The notes: generated by a model from the sequence alone, not told the origin. Shown: positions 9,562 to 20,839, counted from the stretch's first letter. The stretch is 64,000 bases of DNA from Odontocerum albicorne (GCA_949825065.1 OX463848.1:37105491-37169490); one strand, 5' to 3'. Made by a program: numbers and translations.

Positions 9562-12454
9562 CAGAATGGGAAAGAGAAGCGGAATACTTCGTCTCTCACA
9601 ATACTTAATGCGTACTATCAGAATGTGCGCGGCTTGAAGACGAAGACAATAAATTTTTTCAACAATGTTGCTGCTTCCAATCACTCTCTGATTGCACTTA
9701 CCGAGACGTGGTTGGACGCCTCTGTCTATAGCCGTGAGCTTTTTGATGGTAATTATTTAGTATTCCGACGCGATCGCTCGACCGCTGATGGAGTCTCCGC
9801 ACACCGTGGTGGCGGCGTGTTACTTGGATTGAGAAACTCTGATTCGGTTCTTGCTGAACGAGTGTCATTCCTAGAAACGAGTAATGAAGATCTCTGGGTT
9901 AAAATCACTGTAAATAGTTTTTTAGTAATATTTGTATGCGTTGTTTACTTCCCACCGAATACAACCGAGGAGAAATACTCGCTCTTCTGTACCAACATTT
10001 TAGCTCATGTAAATTACATACGAGATAGAAAAGTAGTAATTCTTGGCGATTTTAACTTAAATAGCGCGATAGGGGCACGGGGGGTTCAAAACGAATTTTT
10101 GTGTGTTTCAACTGCCTACAGCTTGATACAATTTAATAATATCAATAATTTTAACGGCAGGCTTCTAGATTTAATATATTCAAATATTAGCACCAAGGTG
10201 CAACACGCCCTTTTTCATCTCGTACCAGAAGATCTTCATCACCCGGCACTAGAATTCGATCTCACAGTCTTCTTGATCAAGGATAAAATAAATGCGTCTC
10301 CAAAAAAATTTGAGAATCCAGTGTTTAAAAAATGGCGATTTGACAAAGGAGATTTCCATTCCTTATATCTGAAGACAAGGGATATTAACTGGGATCCCTT
10401 ATATTCAATTTTAGACGTGAACGAGGCGGTAGCATATTTGTATGAACATGTTTATTGCGTATTTGATGAGTGCTTTCCCGTAAAACCAAAAGAGCTACGT
10501 AAGTGGCAATACCCGAGGTGGTTCACAAGTGAAATTGTTGGGAATATTAGACTTAAAGATTCTCTTCACAAAAAATGGAAACACTCTTGTCGTCTGAGTG
10601 ACTACGATGCGTTCAAAAGTGCTCGCGCTCAGCTCAAACATAACATTCGCACGGCCTATAAAGACTTCATAAGGAACTTAGAATGTCGAATGGTACGTGA
10701 ACCAAAACTATTTTGGAATCATATTAAATCCATGCGTAACGATTCTCCAGTGCTTAATGTTATGAATTGGGATGGGAATCAAATAACTGGTCCCGAAATA
10801 TCTTCTGCATTCGCAAATTATTTTTCAACAGTTTATTGTAGGGACTCCGAGGCATTTGTTTTTGATGAACACCATACTTCCTCGGGATTTAAGCTAAGCA
10901 TCACTACATTTGATATACTCAAACAAATAAAGTTGATGAAAAACACGAAAGCAGTTGGGCCGGACGGAGTACCTACATTTTTTCTTAAGGGCTGTAGTGA
11001 ATTGCTTTCTGCACCTCTTGCTTACATATTTAATCTTGTCTTCCGAGTCCATACTTTTCCAAGTGAATGGAAAAAGACTCGAGTTATTCCCATATTTAAA
11101 AATGGTTCTAAGGACGATATAACCAACTACAGACCTATCGCCATACTTTCTTCAATAGCTAAGCTCCTAGAAATGTTTATGGATCGCACACTAAGGTCGT
11201 TAGTGGACCCATACATAATTGACGAGCAGCATGGCTTCAGAAGAGGCAGATCTACTGAATCCAATCTGATGGTCTTCACCGACTATGTTTCAAGGGCTGT
11301 AGATAGTGGCAATCAGATTGATTGTTCGTATCATGACTTTGCAAAAGCTTTTGATCGCGTCAATCACAAAAAAATATTAGAAAAAATGAGTGAACTTGGG
11401 ATCCCAGGTAACTTACTAAGGCTACTGTCAGATTATCTTACAGATAGAAAACAATTTGTTTCACATGGAATCTACAACTCCGATTACTTCACTGCCTACT
11501 CAGGTGTTCCGCAGGGGTCTAATCTTGGACCTACCTTATTTCTTATTTTTATTAATGATATAGGTAGAGTTATAAAAAAATCCACGTTTCTTCTATTTGC
11601 TGATGACCTCAAAATCTTTCAAAAAATTCGTTCTTATACCGACTGCTTAGACCTACAGGCAGATCTCAACAACGTTTGTGAGTGGAGCCACAGTAATAAA
11701 TTATATTTCAACGCATCAAAGTGCAAAATTATGTCGTATCATCGCTCACACGTCTTGAAATTCCATAGATATACACTAGAATCTATACCTATTCCCCGCA
11801 CAGATAATATTAAAGATCTGGGTGTCTTGTTCCACAGCAATCTCGCGTTTGGTCCTCACATAGAAGTTATGTGCAACTCAGCTTATAAAACTCTAGGATT
11901 TGTTATGAGAATCTCTAAGTCGTTTGAAAACCAATTGGTGCTCAAAACGTTGTTTAATTCATTGATCCGTAGCAAACTAGAAAGCAATGCTTGCATTTGG
12001 AGTCCGGTGGGGGCGCAGAACTCGCTCATGGTGGAGAAAGTACAAAAAAAAATATCTACGATATCTCTACATGAGTGAGTTTGGTGTCAATCCGTGGCTA
12101 TATCCTACGCAGTTTCTGCTGGGCATGCTCGGGTATAACTCCTTGAGCGTAAGAAGAGATCTGCGTCTCTTGGTATACGTTGTCAAACTCGTTCGAGGAG
12201 TTGTGAGCTGTCCAGCATTACTACAAAGATTAGCGTTAAATGTTCCTAACAATTACACTAGACTGCGCCGGCAGGAACTGTTCTCAATAACATACGCAAG
12301 AACGGGTCTTCCAGCCGCTATGCCTGTTGGAAGGGCCTTAACTCTTCTTAACGGGACTGCTTCGGATATTGACATATTTCATATCACATTACCAAAAGCA
12401 AAAGTAAATTTTCTTAGATTAAGCGCGTTAGAAAGCACTCATCAACATACTTAA
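9562..12454 (+). pseudogene. LINE ORF2: AP-like endonuclease plus reverse transcriptase, one frameshift
   Basis: The protein nicks target DNA and copies element RNA. Counting from codon 9625, the endonuclease shows LTETWL near residue 26 (catalytic Glu), GDFN at 140-143 and HHP.L.FD near 204. The reverse transcriptase shows VGPDGVP near 443, Y-HDFAKAFDRV, QGSNLGP and the catalytic FADD near 658. The frame is open from the codon after the ORF1 TGA, with no ATG before the endonuclease (the conserved YYQNVRGL begins at 9613). It breaks at an A9 run (12044-12052): the first frame stops at 12078, while the normal C-terminus continues in the next frame to 12454. Apart from that slip no stop interrupts it, so the copy is young or recently dead. 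Confidence 0.85.
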
Positions 12455-12648
12455 GTGACTGAATATATATGTAACATACGTTTGTGTGTAAATACTCGTT
12501 TGTATACATATGCATTATTTTTTACTTTATATAATTTAAAAAAAAAAAATTTTCCCTGTAATTTTTCTTCTTTTTTAATGTCTTGTATTTTTCAATGTAA
12601 TTGGGCTAAGCCTGTTTTGAAAAAATAAATAAATAAATAAATAAATAC

Positions 12649-13462
12649 CATATGTATTACATATTTTATCACAATTTTATCATAGTACACCATGGAACAT
12701 ACGTATTACATATTTTATCACAATTTTATCATAGTACACCATATAGTATAACATACGTATCAGATATTTAATCACAATTTTATCATAGTACACCATATAA
12801 CATACGTATAACATATTTTATCACAATTTCATCATAGTACACCATATAACATACGTATTACATATTTTATCACAATTTTATCATAGTACAACATATAACA
12901 TACGTATTACATATTTTATCACAATTTTATCATAGTACACCATATAACATACGTATTACATATTTTATCACAATTTTATCATAGTACACCATAGAACATA
13001 AGTATGACATATGTTATCACAATTTTATCATAGTACACCATATAACATACGTATTACATATTTTATCACAATTTTATCATAGTACACCATATAACATATG
13101 TATTACATATTTTATCACAATTTTATCATAGTACACCATGGAACATACGTATTACATATTTTATCACAATTTTATCATAGTACACCATATAGTATAACAT
13201 ACGTATCAGATATTTTATCACAATTTTATCATAGTACACCATATAACATACGTATAACATATTTTATCACAATTTCATCATAGTACACCATATAACATAC
13301 GTATTACATATTTTATCACAATTTTATCATAGTACACCATATAAAATACGTATTAGATATTTTATCACAATTTTATCATAGTACACCATATAACATACGT
13401 ATACCATATTTTATCACAATTTTATCATAGTACACCATATAACATACGTATTACATATTTTA
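12649..13462. repeat. 49-bp satellite, right part
   Basis: Same unit as 8420-9159. A block with accatggaacatac and accatatagtataac occurs twice (from about 12690 and 13136), again showing multi-unit duplication. Open frames reported across it are artefacts of the repeat. Confidence 0.95.
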
Positions 13463-14278
13463 ATACAGTATAACATCCAAAATATTTCCTGTCAGCACAT
13501 ATTTGATGTACAATACATATGCAAATGGCTTTTGCTTTTCTAAAATCCATTTTTAACAAATGTCTTGTGAACTTAACGGCATATTTACACGAGATAAAAC
13601 ACTTTTTTATATCTACGTTTGGTTCGTCTGGGGACATGTTGACACACTGAATTTTCTTCATTTCAATTTATTCATTTAAACACTTCAATGTTTAATGTAC
13701 AAATTGAGGGATTTTTTTACCAATAAACAATATCTTATAACAAAGCAGAATTTAAAAAAAATTGGTTTCGTGTTGGGTAAAATATTTACATAAGAGCTTT
13801 ATAAAAAGAAAAGATAATGACGCAAGACAGAATTGTAAGATTTAAGAAAAAAACAGGAGTCATTTAATTATATTAATATTTTTTCATTTGTTTCATCTTA
13901 TTTTTCGTATACAATTTAAGTGTAATACAAGACAATATAATATCAAGAAATCCAAGTAAGAGTGGAGATGACACGAAGCCTTTAAAACGTTTCGAGTTTG
14001 ATTCTCCATAGAACTTAAAAAAACTTAATAAAAAAAGTATCCCAGTCTGGTAAAATATTTTGCCTGGTGACAATACTTGCACGCGCTTGACGTGTGGGAG
14101 TGTTGTTTCTTGATCTATAGATAGCTATCAAAAAAGTTTGGGGTCAACTCATAACATCCTAATCGAAATACACCCCCACCAATAGAGGGACGGGCTCGGC
14201 CGTTCATTCATTCAGTTTTTTTTTTCTTCAGTTAAAATATTAAAAAGCGTTTCTTCTAATAAAAAAATAAAAAAAAGG
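13463..14278. other. Mostly unassigned; SINE2-type hairpin at 14068-14105
   Basis: No gene is supported. The segment gacaatacttgcacgcgctt ... agtgttgttt is an imperfect inverted repeat that matches the hairpin in the body of the SINE2 copies at 16.8, 34.3 and 53.5 kb, so a scrap of that family sits here. Confidence 0.45.
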
Positions 14279-14535
14279 TAATTGTGCTTTTGTGGGCTTA
14301 GAAAAAGAATATGACCGCGTGATAAGGGGAAATTTATAGAAAGTATTGAATGAATATGGAAGTAAATTTATACGTAGTATTGCGTCATTATACGCCAAAA
14401 GCAGATCATGTATTCGAGTAAACGGTGCCTTGATTTAGTGGTTTAATATTTCAAAAGGGGCAAAGCAATGTTACATCATGACACCCTGGTTACTTAATAT
14501 TTACATAGATTCATGTGTGTAGGAACTAATATATA
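14279..14535 (+). pseudogene. LINE-Z reverse-transcriptase relic, 5' piece
   Basis: Plus-strand frames show FVGLEKEYDRV, LNEYGS, SLYAKSRSCIRVNG and SPWLLNIYIDSC-like blocks. These are the RT palm segments leading to the QG..SP.LFN.Y motif. Stops and small indels are present. The relic is cut at 14538 by a mariner and resumes at 15490, so it predates that insertion. Confidence 0.75.
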
Positions 14536-14537
14536 TA

Positions 14538-15487
14538 CGAGGCGTATCCAGAAAGTAAGTCTACTGAGGCTCTCACGACCGGATAGATTTTATTTTCGAC
14601 ATGTTGGCTACACTTCCGTGTAGCCTGACCCTTCCCCTCCGCAACGAGACCGGTTCGAGGTCAGTACGTTGAGAAGTGTCGACGCGACAACACGTTTTGT
14701 GAAAAATGTCAACCCAATCTCCCGCCAAGTGCGAAATTTTGTAAAAAGGCAAGAGTTTTTGAGGCGCTGCAAACTCCATGGAAATGAATTTCTCCGCTCC
14801 ATCGTTACTGGATATGAAACTTGGGTTGCACACTACACGCCTGAAACCAAAAGGCAGTCTCAACAGTGACGTCATACCTCTTCACCCTCCGCCAAAAAGT
14901 TCAAAACCACAATTTCAGCCAAGAAAATCATGGCATCCGTGTTTTGGGACTGTCACATAATTTTAATTGGATATATGTCTCAAGGGGAGACCATCAACTC
15001 TGCAAGATACTGTGAGCCCCTAAAAAAATTGCGGAGGGCGATTCAGAACAAGAGGAGAGGCATGCTGATAAAGGGAGTCTGCCTGCTGCATGACAATGCC
15101 AGACCACACACGGCCAACGCCACGAAGGAACTGCTCGCCTCGTTTAAATGGGATGTCCTGAACCATCTCGCGCATTCCCCTGACCTAGCACCTTCAGATT
15201 ACTATATCTTTGCCTCCCTGAAGCTGCACATGGGTGGAAAAAGGTTTTCAACCGACGAGGAGGTAAAGGAGGAGGTGGAGAAGTGGACGGAGGGGTTGGC
15301 GGGAAACTACTTCGAGGAAGGCATCAAAAAGTTAATACCCCGCTTCACCACCTGCATTGAGAGGAATGGTGACTATGTCGAAAAATAGCTTACATATGTA
15401 CTACGGTAACCACGTAATTTTTTTGTTTAAATAAAAAAAATTGAAGGCTACAAAAATTCAGTACACCGTCTTTCTGGATATGCCTCG
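14538..15487 (+). mobile_element. mariner copy A, internally deleted
   Basis: Terminal inverted repeats CGAGGCGTATCCAGAAAGTA (left) and its counterpart cttTCTGGATATGCCTCG (right) are flanked by TA (14536-14537, 15488-15489). The sequence is nearly that of the fuller copy at 39720-41049 but lacks about 380 bp. The N-terminal DNA-binding region is lost between gaaat and aggcaagag, with a few filler bases at the join. Both ends remain, so it could once have been moved in trans. Confidence 0.9.
14706..15388 (+). pseudogene. mariner transposase remnant
   Basis: This is the C-terminal catalytic half of a DD34D transposase. The first catalytic Asp is changed: the motif reads VTGYETWV where copy C has VTGDETWV (GAT to TAT). 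A TGA stop follows in QSQQ, and a 3-4 base loss near 14955 shifts frame. The later motifs LLHDNARPHTAN and SPDLAPSDYY remain, ending IERNGDYVEK before TAG at 15386. Inactive three times over. Confidence 0.85.
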
Positions 15488-15489
15488 TA

Positions 15490-15720
15490 TGTTAAATGGG
15501 TGGCACATAAATGTCGTATGGGGATGCATGCGGATTGATTTATGTTGATGGCATGGTAGTGTTAACGGATAAGGAAGATGAATTACAGAGCTTTATACAT
15601 AAATTGAATGAAAAATAAGAAGAGGAAGATTTGAGAATAAATGTTGCGAAATCCAAAGTCATTGTTGTAGAAAAATGTGAATGGAACAGTAAATGTTATA
15701 ATATATGGATGAATAATGAA
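15490..15720 (+). pseudogene. LINE-Z reverse-transcriptase relic, 3' piece
   Basis: Continues the relic at 14279-14535 after the mariner. Frames give CGLIYVDGMVVLTDKEDELQ, where YVDG stands for the catalytic YADD, then IHKLNEK, INVAKSKVIVVEK. The catalytic box is mutated and stops occur. Confidence 0.75.
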
Positions 15721-16305
15721 AAAAATAAGCAAGAGGCGAAGGATAAAAACTATTTTCCGTTCATACAATTGTAAAAAACAGTTATTTCGATTTTTTTTCT
15801 GCGATGAATTGTCATAAAAAAACCGTTGCATTACCATGTCCCATTCATATCAAATATCCTGTCAAAATTTGTTCAAAAAACGTACTTCACCTGTCTGCGT
15901 GGATCGTCAGACGCGATGAGATTTCCCCGCGGGAATCGCGCGGGAACAGATTTGACGGTTTAAAGTGTGAGTAAGATCGCTTTATTCCTTTTAGGATACA
16001 AATTAAGGTGAACTGTCTCAAAAATTTAATTATTCAAGCACGAAAATGAGTTTATAATGTTTTTGATGGCTTCACGTCGCTGAGAGAATGTATATTTTTC
16101 TGAGACTAAGAAATATAAAAGTAAGAGATGCAAAGATAATTCCGAAACGGTAGTTTCTTTATGATGCGATTATAAAGGTTTTCATACATACGAGTAGTTC
16201 AAGACCGAAAATATCAAGAACCTGAAGAGTTTTTGAAACAACGTTTGATGTAAAAATGAGTAACATGTTTTACTTTACCAATAAATGGATGACCTCCTTG
16301 TTCTA
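15721..16305. other. Unassigned; GC-richer island at 15890-15990
   Basis: No gene supported. The 100-bp island with ccccgcgggaatcgcgcggg is unlike the surrounding AT-rich DNA and unlike the repeats of this window. Confidence 0.4.
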
Positions 16306-16307
16306 AT

Positions 16308-16425
16308 TTGTAAGTTGCTTAGCTTTTGACTAGGGGGTTTCAAGTTCGATTCCCGCCGAGTCGTGTTTTTTTTGCATAAGGCCTTTTAACATATTTCTGG
16401 TTGATTAAAATATTTATTAAATCCA
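16308..16425 (+). mobile_element. Degraded SINE1 copy
   Basis: A B-box-like gttcgattcccgcc at about 16348 follows a poor A-box, then ttctggttgatt of the tail. The stem-loop end is missing. Confidence 0.55.
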
Positions 16426-16559
16426 TAAACACATACGTGAGCATATGCCCACAAACTCCACAAAGACGGACAATCACCCGAACATTCCTTATCATATAAA
16501 GTGAGATATCATTAATCAAAGGGAAGGGAGAGGAAAGGAAAGAAAAATCAGAAATGAAA

Positions 16560-16925
16560 CACGTTATTTTACTGACTTGAAATTAAGAGTTTTTTCGAAA
16601 TATACATTGGGCAATAATCCCGCCAGCTTGTAATGTAAACAACGGAAGTTTTTTAAAAATTCTTATGGTACCCTTCAACATATCCAATCTGGAAATATTG
16701 AAGACAACATTATCTTCGACCTCATTAATAGTGTCTTTGGGTTTGAAACCACTGAAGTAGGCATGGAACTCGCATTCCATTTTGGCTCGTAAAGAGGTGA
16801 CAACACTCGCACACGTCTAGCGTGCATTCGTGTTGTTATCAGACGCTCATACTAACAGACTGAAACCCCCGGCAGTAAGCTAAGCATCTTATCAATTAGG
16901 ACACAGAGATCGTCGACACTGAAAT
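16560..16925 (-). mobile_element. SINE2 copy (tRNA head, long body)
   Basis: Minus strand: a head with gatctctgtgtcctaattg and a degenerate B-box, then a hairpin (acaacac..tgtgcgagtgttgt) and a body encoding by chance HAYFSGFKPK. Related copies lie at 34090-34430 and 53395-53665. A plus-oriented SINE1 tail scrap (gggcaataatcccgccagc) abuts it near 16610. The 65-codon open frame at 16583-16780 is SINE body, not a gene. Confidence 0.6.
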
Positions 16926-17250
16926 GTCTGAAAGAAAAAAGCTAAGACATAGAACTCAAAAGGCTTTTTCAAACTTATTTTTTTTCAAAGTTGCCACAAG
17001 ACGTTTGCCCTTGGAATGATTTTAATCATCAAGTAGCGCAAAAAAACGTGACTGCTTACACAAACAGTATTATTTACGTGATTATGATAAGGAATTCAAC
17101 GGAAGGGAAATATGAAAAAATAAATATAATAGTTTGGTTTTCAATAATTGTCAATAGTTTGTTCAACAATCGATGAGAAAGGCTACCAATGTGTTTTCTA
17201 ATGGACGAGAAAATCTACTAATGTGCTTTTAACTATTACTATTATTATCT

Positions 17251-17284
17251 GGTTGGTTTTAAGAGATTGCCATAAGGCTATCAC
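17251..17284 (+). mobile_element. SINE1 tail scrap
   Basis: Only the tail tggttggttttaagagattg ccataaggc is present. Confidence 0.5.
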
Positions 17285-17387
17285 AGAGCAACACCGTTTG
17301 TACAATTTGCTTTGTTATGGCTTTATTGTTTTAAAGTTAAATATATCTTTCTTGCAGTTTTAACGACAAGAAAATATATTTTACATC

Positions 17388-17545
17388 CATGACCTACTTG
17401 ATATGCCACATGTGTTTCAATCCTGATGTTAACGGGTTCGAGTCTCGTTGGTACCCAGATTTAAAACAAAAGGCTCCCGCATGGTTTTCATTGCTTGGCT
17501 GAAACAGATTGCCACTTGCTAATAACCCTGCCAGGTTAAATTGAA
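17388..17545 (+). mobile_element. SINE1 copy
   Basis: Head with tgacctacttgatatgcc (A-box region) and acgggttcgagtctcg (B-box). The body carries cccgcatggttttca, and the tail gattgccacttgctaataa ends in cctgccaggtt. Confidence 0.75.
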
Positions 17546-18740
17546 TGCAACTAAAGTGTAATATAATATCATTAAAAAATGTACGAGATAATGTTAAGAT
17601 GATTTAGTTATGTCATGTTTTTAAATCAGTTTTTAGAAAAAAACATAACTCTAATACTTTTTTTTATCAAATTATTCAAATGTCCTTTCTGAGGCTCTCG
17701 GAAAGCCTTTCGTGTAAAATATGCCTTCAAACATTGTGGTGTTTCTGCGAACGACCAATATCTAACATTGTTTTCTATAGTTTATATGCTGCTTATTATA
17801 AATTCATATTGTTATAAAGCACTTAAGTAAAAAGCACTACATGAAAAAACGAAAGGCTTCAGCAAAATAAACCTGCTAATAGTCTTGAAAGTTCTGTGCC
17901 ATCGAATCTTTGAGTTTGATCTATCAAGCCTCTGTGCTTGCTGAGATGTAAACGTTTGTACACAATAAATAAATGCAAGTACAGGCGTCCTCCATCCACA
18001 AAATAACTTAATCATACTCGATCACAAGGGATAGTCTATCAGATGAAGTAAAAAATTTTTTTTCTCTATTAAACTGTTGTTCGCAAAATTTTTAATCTTG
18101 TTTTATTTTTTATCCTTTTATGTACATAGTTAAACATAGGGATTATTGATATACAGTAATATCTTCCAACCAAACAGCTCATATTGGGTACATTAAACTG
18201 TTTTAACCCATGACAGGTTCTACAGTTTTAGCAGGAATTGAATTGTAACTATTTTAATAGGACTGATAATAGTGATTAATTTGTATTTGATTGGTGATTA
18301 ATGTATCAGAAATCCTGTACAGTTAATCCCCTTGAACTGAAATGAACCAATTTGCGCTGAGCATGACGATATATTTATCGATATGTCCAAACGGGGAGTG
18401 CTGACAGCTGTTTTACCATGACTCCAATGAAAATACTATAACAAAACTACAATAGGAATCAACAATGCCCTTCACGTTAGTTTCCATACATTTGTTAAGA
18501 AGGTTCCTCTCGGGATGAGCTAAGAGGATTTTTTTCACCTTTTGACAGCAAAGTCCAACTTAACACAACTGGAAGGGCGGCCTTTTCTTTCAGGATAACT
18601 CAACACTGTTGAATTATCTGATTCGGTTGGTATAACGTGTTCGGTTCAAGTCTTGTTAATTAAAAAAAAAACTGTTCCCATTATCACTGAATTGTTCCGT
18701 TTTTTTGTATGCTGGAAGTGTGCTAATATTGTTGCCTTAC
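17546..18740. other. No recognised gene
   Basis: Short open frames only. A weak tRNA-like scrap with ggttcaagtcttgtt sits near 18640. Nothing else is supported. Confidence 0.45.
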
Positions 18741-18744
18741 ATGT

Positions 18745-18929
18745 TATGAGGTGTATGGTTATGAAGTAACGCACTGGACTTGAAGGTGTGAAAGGTCACC
18801 AGTTCGAACCCCGTGCTGTGCTACTCACTGAATGGCACAGACGTTCATTTCCTACTAGTATTCGAGGGTAAAAGAGTACCTAAGACTTCCGTTATATCTA
18901 TTCGTTCAAATAAGATCAAAATAAAAAAT
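18745..18929 (+). mobile_element. SINE3 copy (second tRNA-like head)
   Basis: tRNA-like head with aagtaacgcactggactt and the B-box agttcgaaccccg, then tgctactc. A second copy lies at 33925-34060 (minus) with the same order. It ends against the 58-bp minisatellite. Confidence 0.6.
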
Positions 18930-19228
18930 GCCGGTGTGCTCCGATCGTCTCACTTCGGTATGCCATCAAATCCAGTACAGCGGTGTAGCCGATGTGCTCT
19001 GATCGTCTCACTTCGGTGTGCCATCAAATCCAGTACAGCGGTGTAGCCGATGTGCTCTGATCGTCTCACTTCGGTGTGAAATCAAATCCAGTACAGCGGT
19101 GTAGCCGATGTGCTCTGATCGTCTCACTTCGGTGTGCCATCAAATCCAGTACAGCGGTGTAGCCGATGTGCTCTGATCGTCTCACTTCGGTGTGAAATCA
19201 AATCCAGTACAGCGGTGTAGCCGATGAG
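18930..19228. repeat. 58-bp minisatellite, 5 copies
   Basis: The gatcgtctcacttcgg marker occurs at 18943, 19001, 19059, 19117 and 19175, exactly 58 bp apart. Units differ mainly at tgccatc versus tgaaatc, in the order c, c, a, c, a. It directly follows the SINE3 copy. Confidence 0.95.
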
Positions 19229-19559
19229 TTTTCTGGTGAGCAACGGTTTTCTCCTTTAAAATAAAAATAAACAATAAAAAAACTATACGGCAGAGCTTTG
19301 CCTTCTAACTGAATAAACGACGGAATGGCGAGGGGATCCTCGACTGTGAGGTCCAGCAATTACGATGATGACAGATATTGTTGCCTCTTCATTTGGTGTT
19401 GCCAGCGCGTTCGATGACAAAGTGTGAGTTTTGTTTCTACTCCAGTTATTTAATACGAATACTTAATTTATACTAATTTATACCTAATACTAAGTTGCAT
19501 TGCCATTATTATTAGATTAATGGGTCCGAAAAAAATGTTTTCCAGCCATGTCATTCATT
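19229..19559. other. Unassigned
   Basis: No gene or repeat recognised. Confidence 0.45.
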
Positions 19560-19802
19560 TTGTCCGCATTATCAATTCGGATATGTTGAAGGGCATCGTA
19601 CGAATGGACGAATTTAAATAATTCTTTTTTTTATAATTCGGAAATGTTGAATAGTATCGTACAAATGAATACATTTAAATAATTCTGTTTTATAATTCGG
19701 GTATGTTGAATAGTATCGTATAAATGAATGAATTCTAATAATTTAATTAAATAATTATTTTTGTTTAATTCGGATATGTTGAATAGTATTGTACACATGA
19801 AT
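19560..19802. repeat. About 73-bp degenerate array, left part
   Basis: Units contain attcggatatgttgaatagt, then atcgtacaaatgaat and aatttaaataattctg. The atgttgaa marker falls at 19583, 19643, 19703 and 19777. Broken by a LINE fragment at 19803. Confidence 0.85.
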
Positions 19803-20352
19803 CTTCTCCCTGGCTCCGTCCCAACTCACTGTCTGCGAAGACTGTTGGGGTCAGCTCTCCTCGTCCTCAGGTTGTATGCTTTTCTGTCCCGGACTACGTC
19901 CCCCAGGCCGTGCCTCTGCATCAGGTTATCTTTTTGCACCACCCATGAATTCTTTGGTCTTCCTCTGGTTGTTATTCGAGAAAGATCCATGGAGATTGCC
20001 TGGTTCACAATGTGATCGGGTGATCTGCGTCCAACGTGCCCATACCATCTCAATCGTCTCTCCTCCATCTTGCTGTTGATGTCTGTAACACCTAGGCTTC
20101 CACGAATGCGTGAGCTTTTTATTTTATCTCTTAGGGACACACCAGCTGACCATCTTATCATGCGCATTTCAGCAGTTTCTAGTTGCCTAGAGTTAGAGCT
20201 ATACATCGTCCAACATTCGGAGCCATAGATGAGTGCGGGTCTGACAATCGTTTGGTATACTTTTCCTTTTAACTTTACTGGCATTTTCGGATCACATAGA
20301 ACTCCCATCATTGATCTAAACTTCATCCATCCCACACTAATTCTATGTGTTA
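19803..20352 (-). pseudogene. 5'-truncated RTE-like LINE, RT C-terminal region
   Basis: The minus strand encodes about 175 residues without a stop: VGWMKFRS, MGVLCDPKMPVKLKGKVYQT, YGSECW, ERRLRWYGHVGRR and RGRPKNSW. This is the post-RT region of RTE-type LINEs (family knowledge). The flanking text attgtacacatgaat (to 19802) and attgtgcaaatgaat (20353-20367) may be a target duplication or two array units. Catalytic RT motifs are absent, so it cannot act. Confidence 0.8.
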
Positions 20353-20820
20353 CATTGTGCAAATGAATGATTGTACAAATGAACGTATTGTACAAATTAA
20401 TGATTTTCAATAATTTAATTTAAATAATTCTGTTTTATAATTCGAGTATGTTGAATTGTATTGTACAAATTAATGAATTTCAATAGTTTAATTTAAATAT
20501 TTTTTTTTTATTTATATGTTATATGATAATTCGGATATGTTAAATAGTATCGTAAAAATGAATACATTTCAAAAATTTTATTTTAATAATTCTGTTTTAC
20601 AATTCGGATATGTTGAATGGTATTGTACTAATGAATGAATTTCAATAGTTCAATTTAAATAATTCTTTTTTTTTATTCCGATATGTTGAACTGTATCGTA
20701 GAAATGAATGAATTACAATTGTTCAATTTAAATAATTCTTTTTTTTTATTCGTATAAGTGAATGGTATCGTACAAATGAATACATTTGTTTTTATTCATT
20801 CTTTTTTATAAGTATATTAA
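20353..20820. repeat. About 73-bp degenerate array, right part
   Basis: The atgttgaa-type marker continues at 20447, 20537, 20610 and 20683, with a degenerate gtataagtgaa at 20753. Same unit as 19560-19802. Confidence 0.8.
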
Positions 20821-20839
20821 TTTCTTCTTTCCAAAATTA

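Larger units (their letters stand above)
9160..12648 (+). mobile_element. Nearly intact Jockey/CR1-type LINE inserted in a satellite
   Basis: A 3.5-kb non-LTR retrotransposon, 5'-truncated inside ORF1, carrying ORF1 C-terminus, ORF2 (endonuclease plus reverse transcriptase), a ~165-bp 3' UTR and an (AAATA)n-like tail at 12620-12647. The ends carry catacgtatt (9150-9159) and catatgtatt (12649-12658), which look like a 10-bp target duplication with one mismatch. The satellite itself contains similar text, so this is not proof. The Jockey/CR1 label rests on domain order and motif style; a tree would be needed to fix the clade. Confidence 0.9.

Noticed and set aside
14573..14875. Minus-strand frames over mariner copy A
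   Set aside because: Shadows of the transposase coding strand; the same frames appear opposite copy C at 40146-40434.
16583..16780. Conserved small protein shared with 34056-34295
   Set aside because: The shared peptide (AY.SG.KPK) comes from homologous SINE2 bodies; frames break outside it and in the copy at 53.4 kb.
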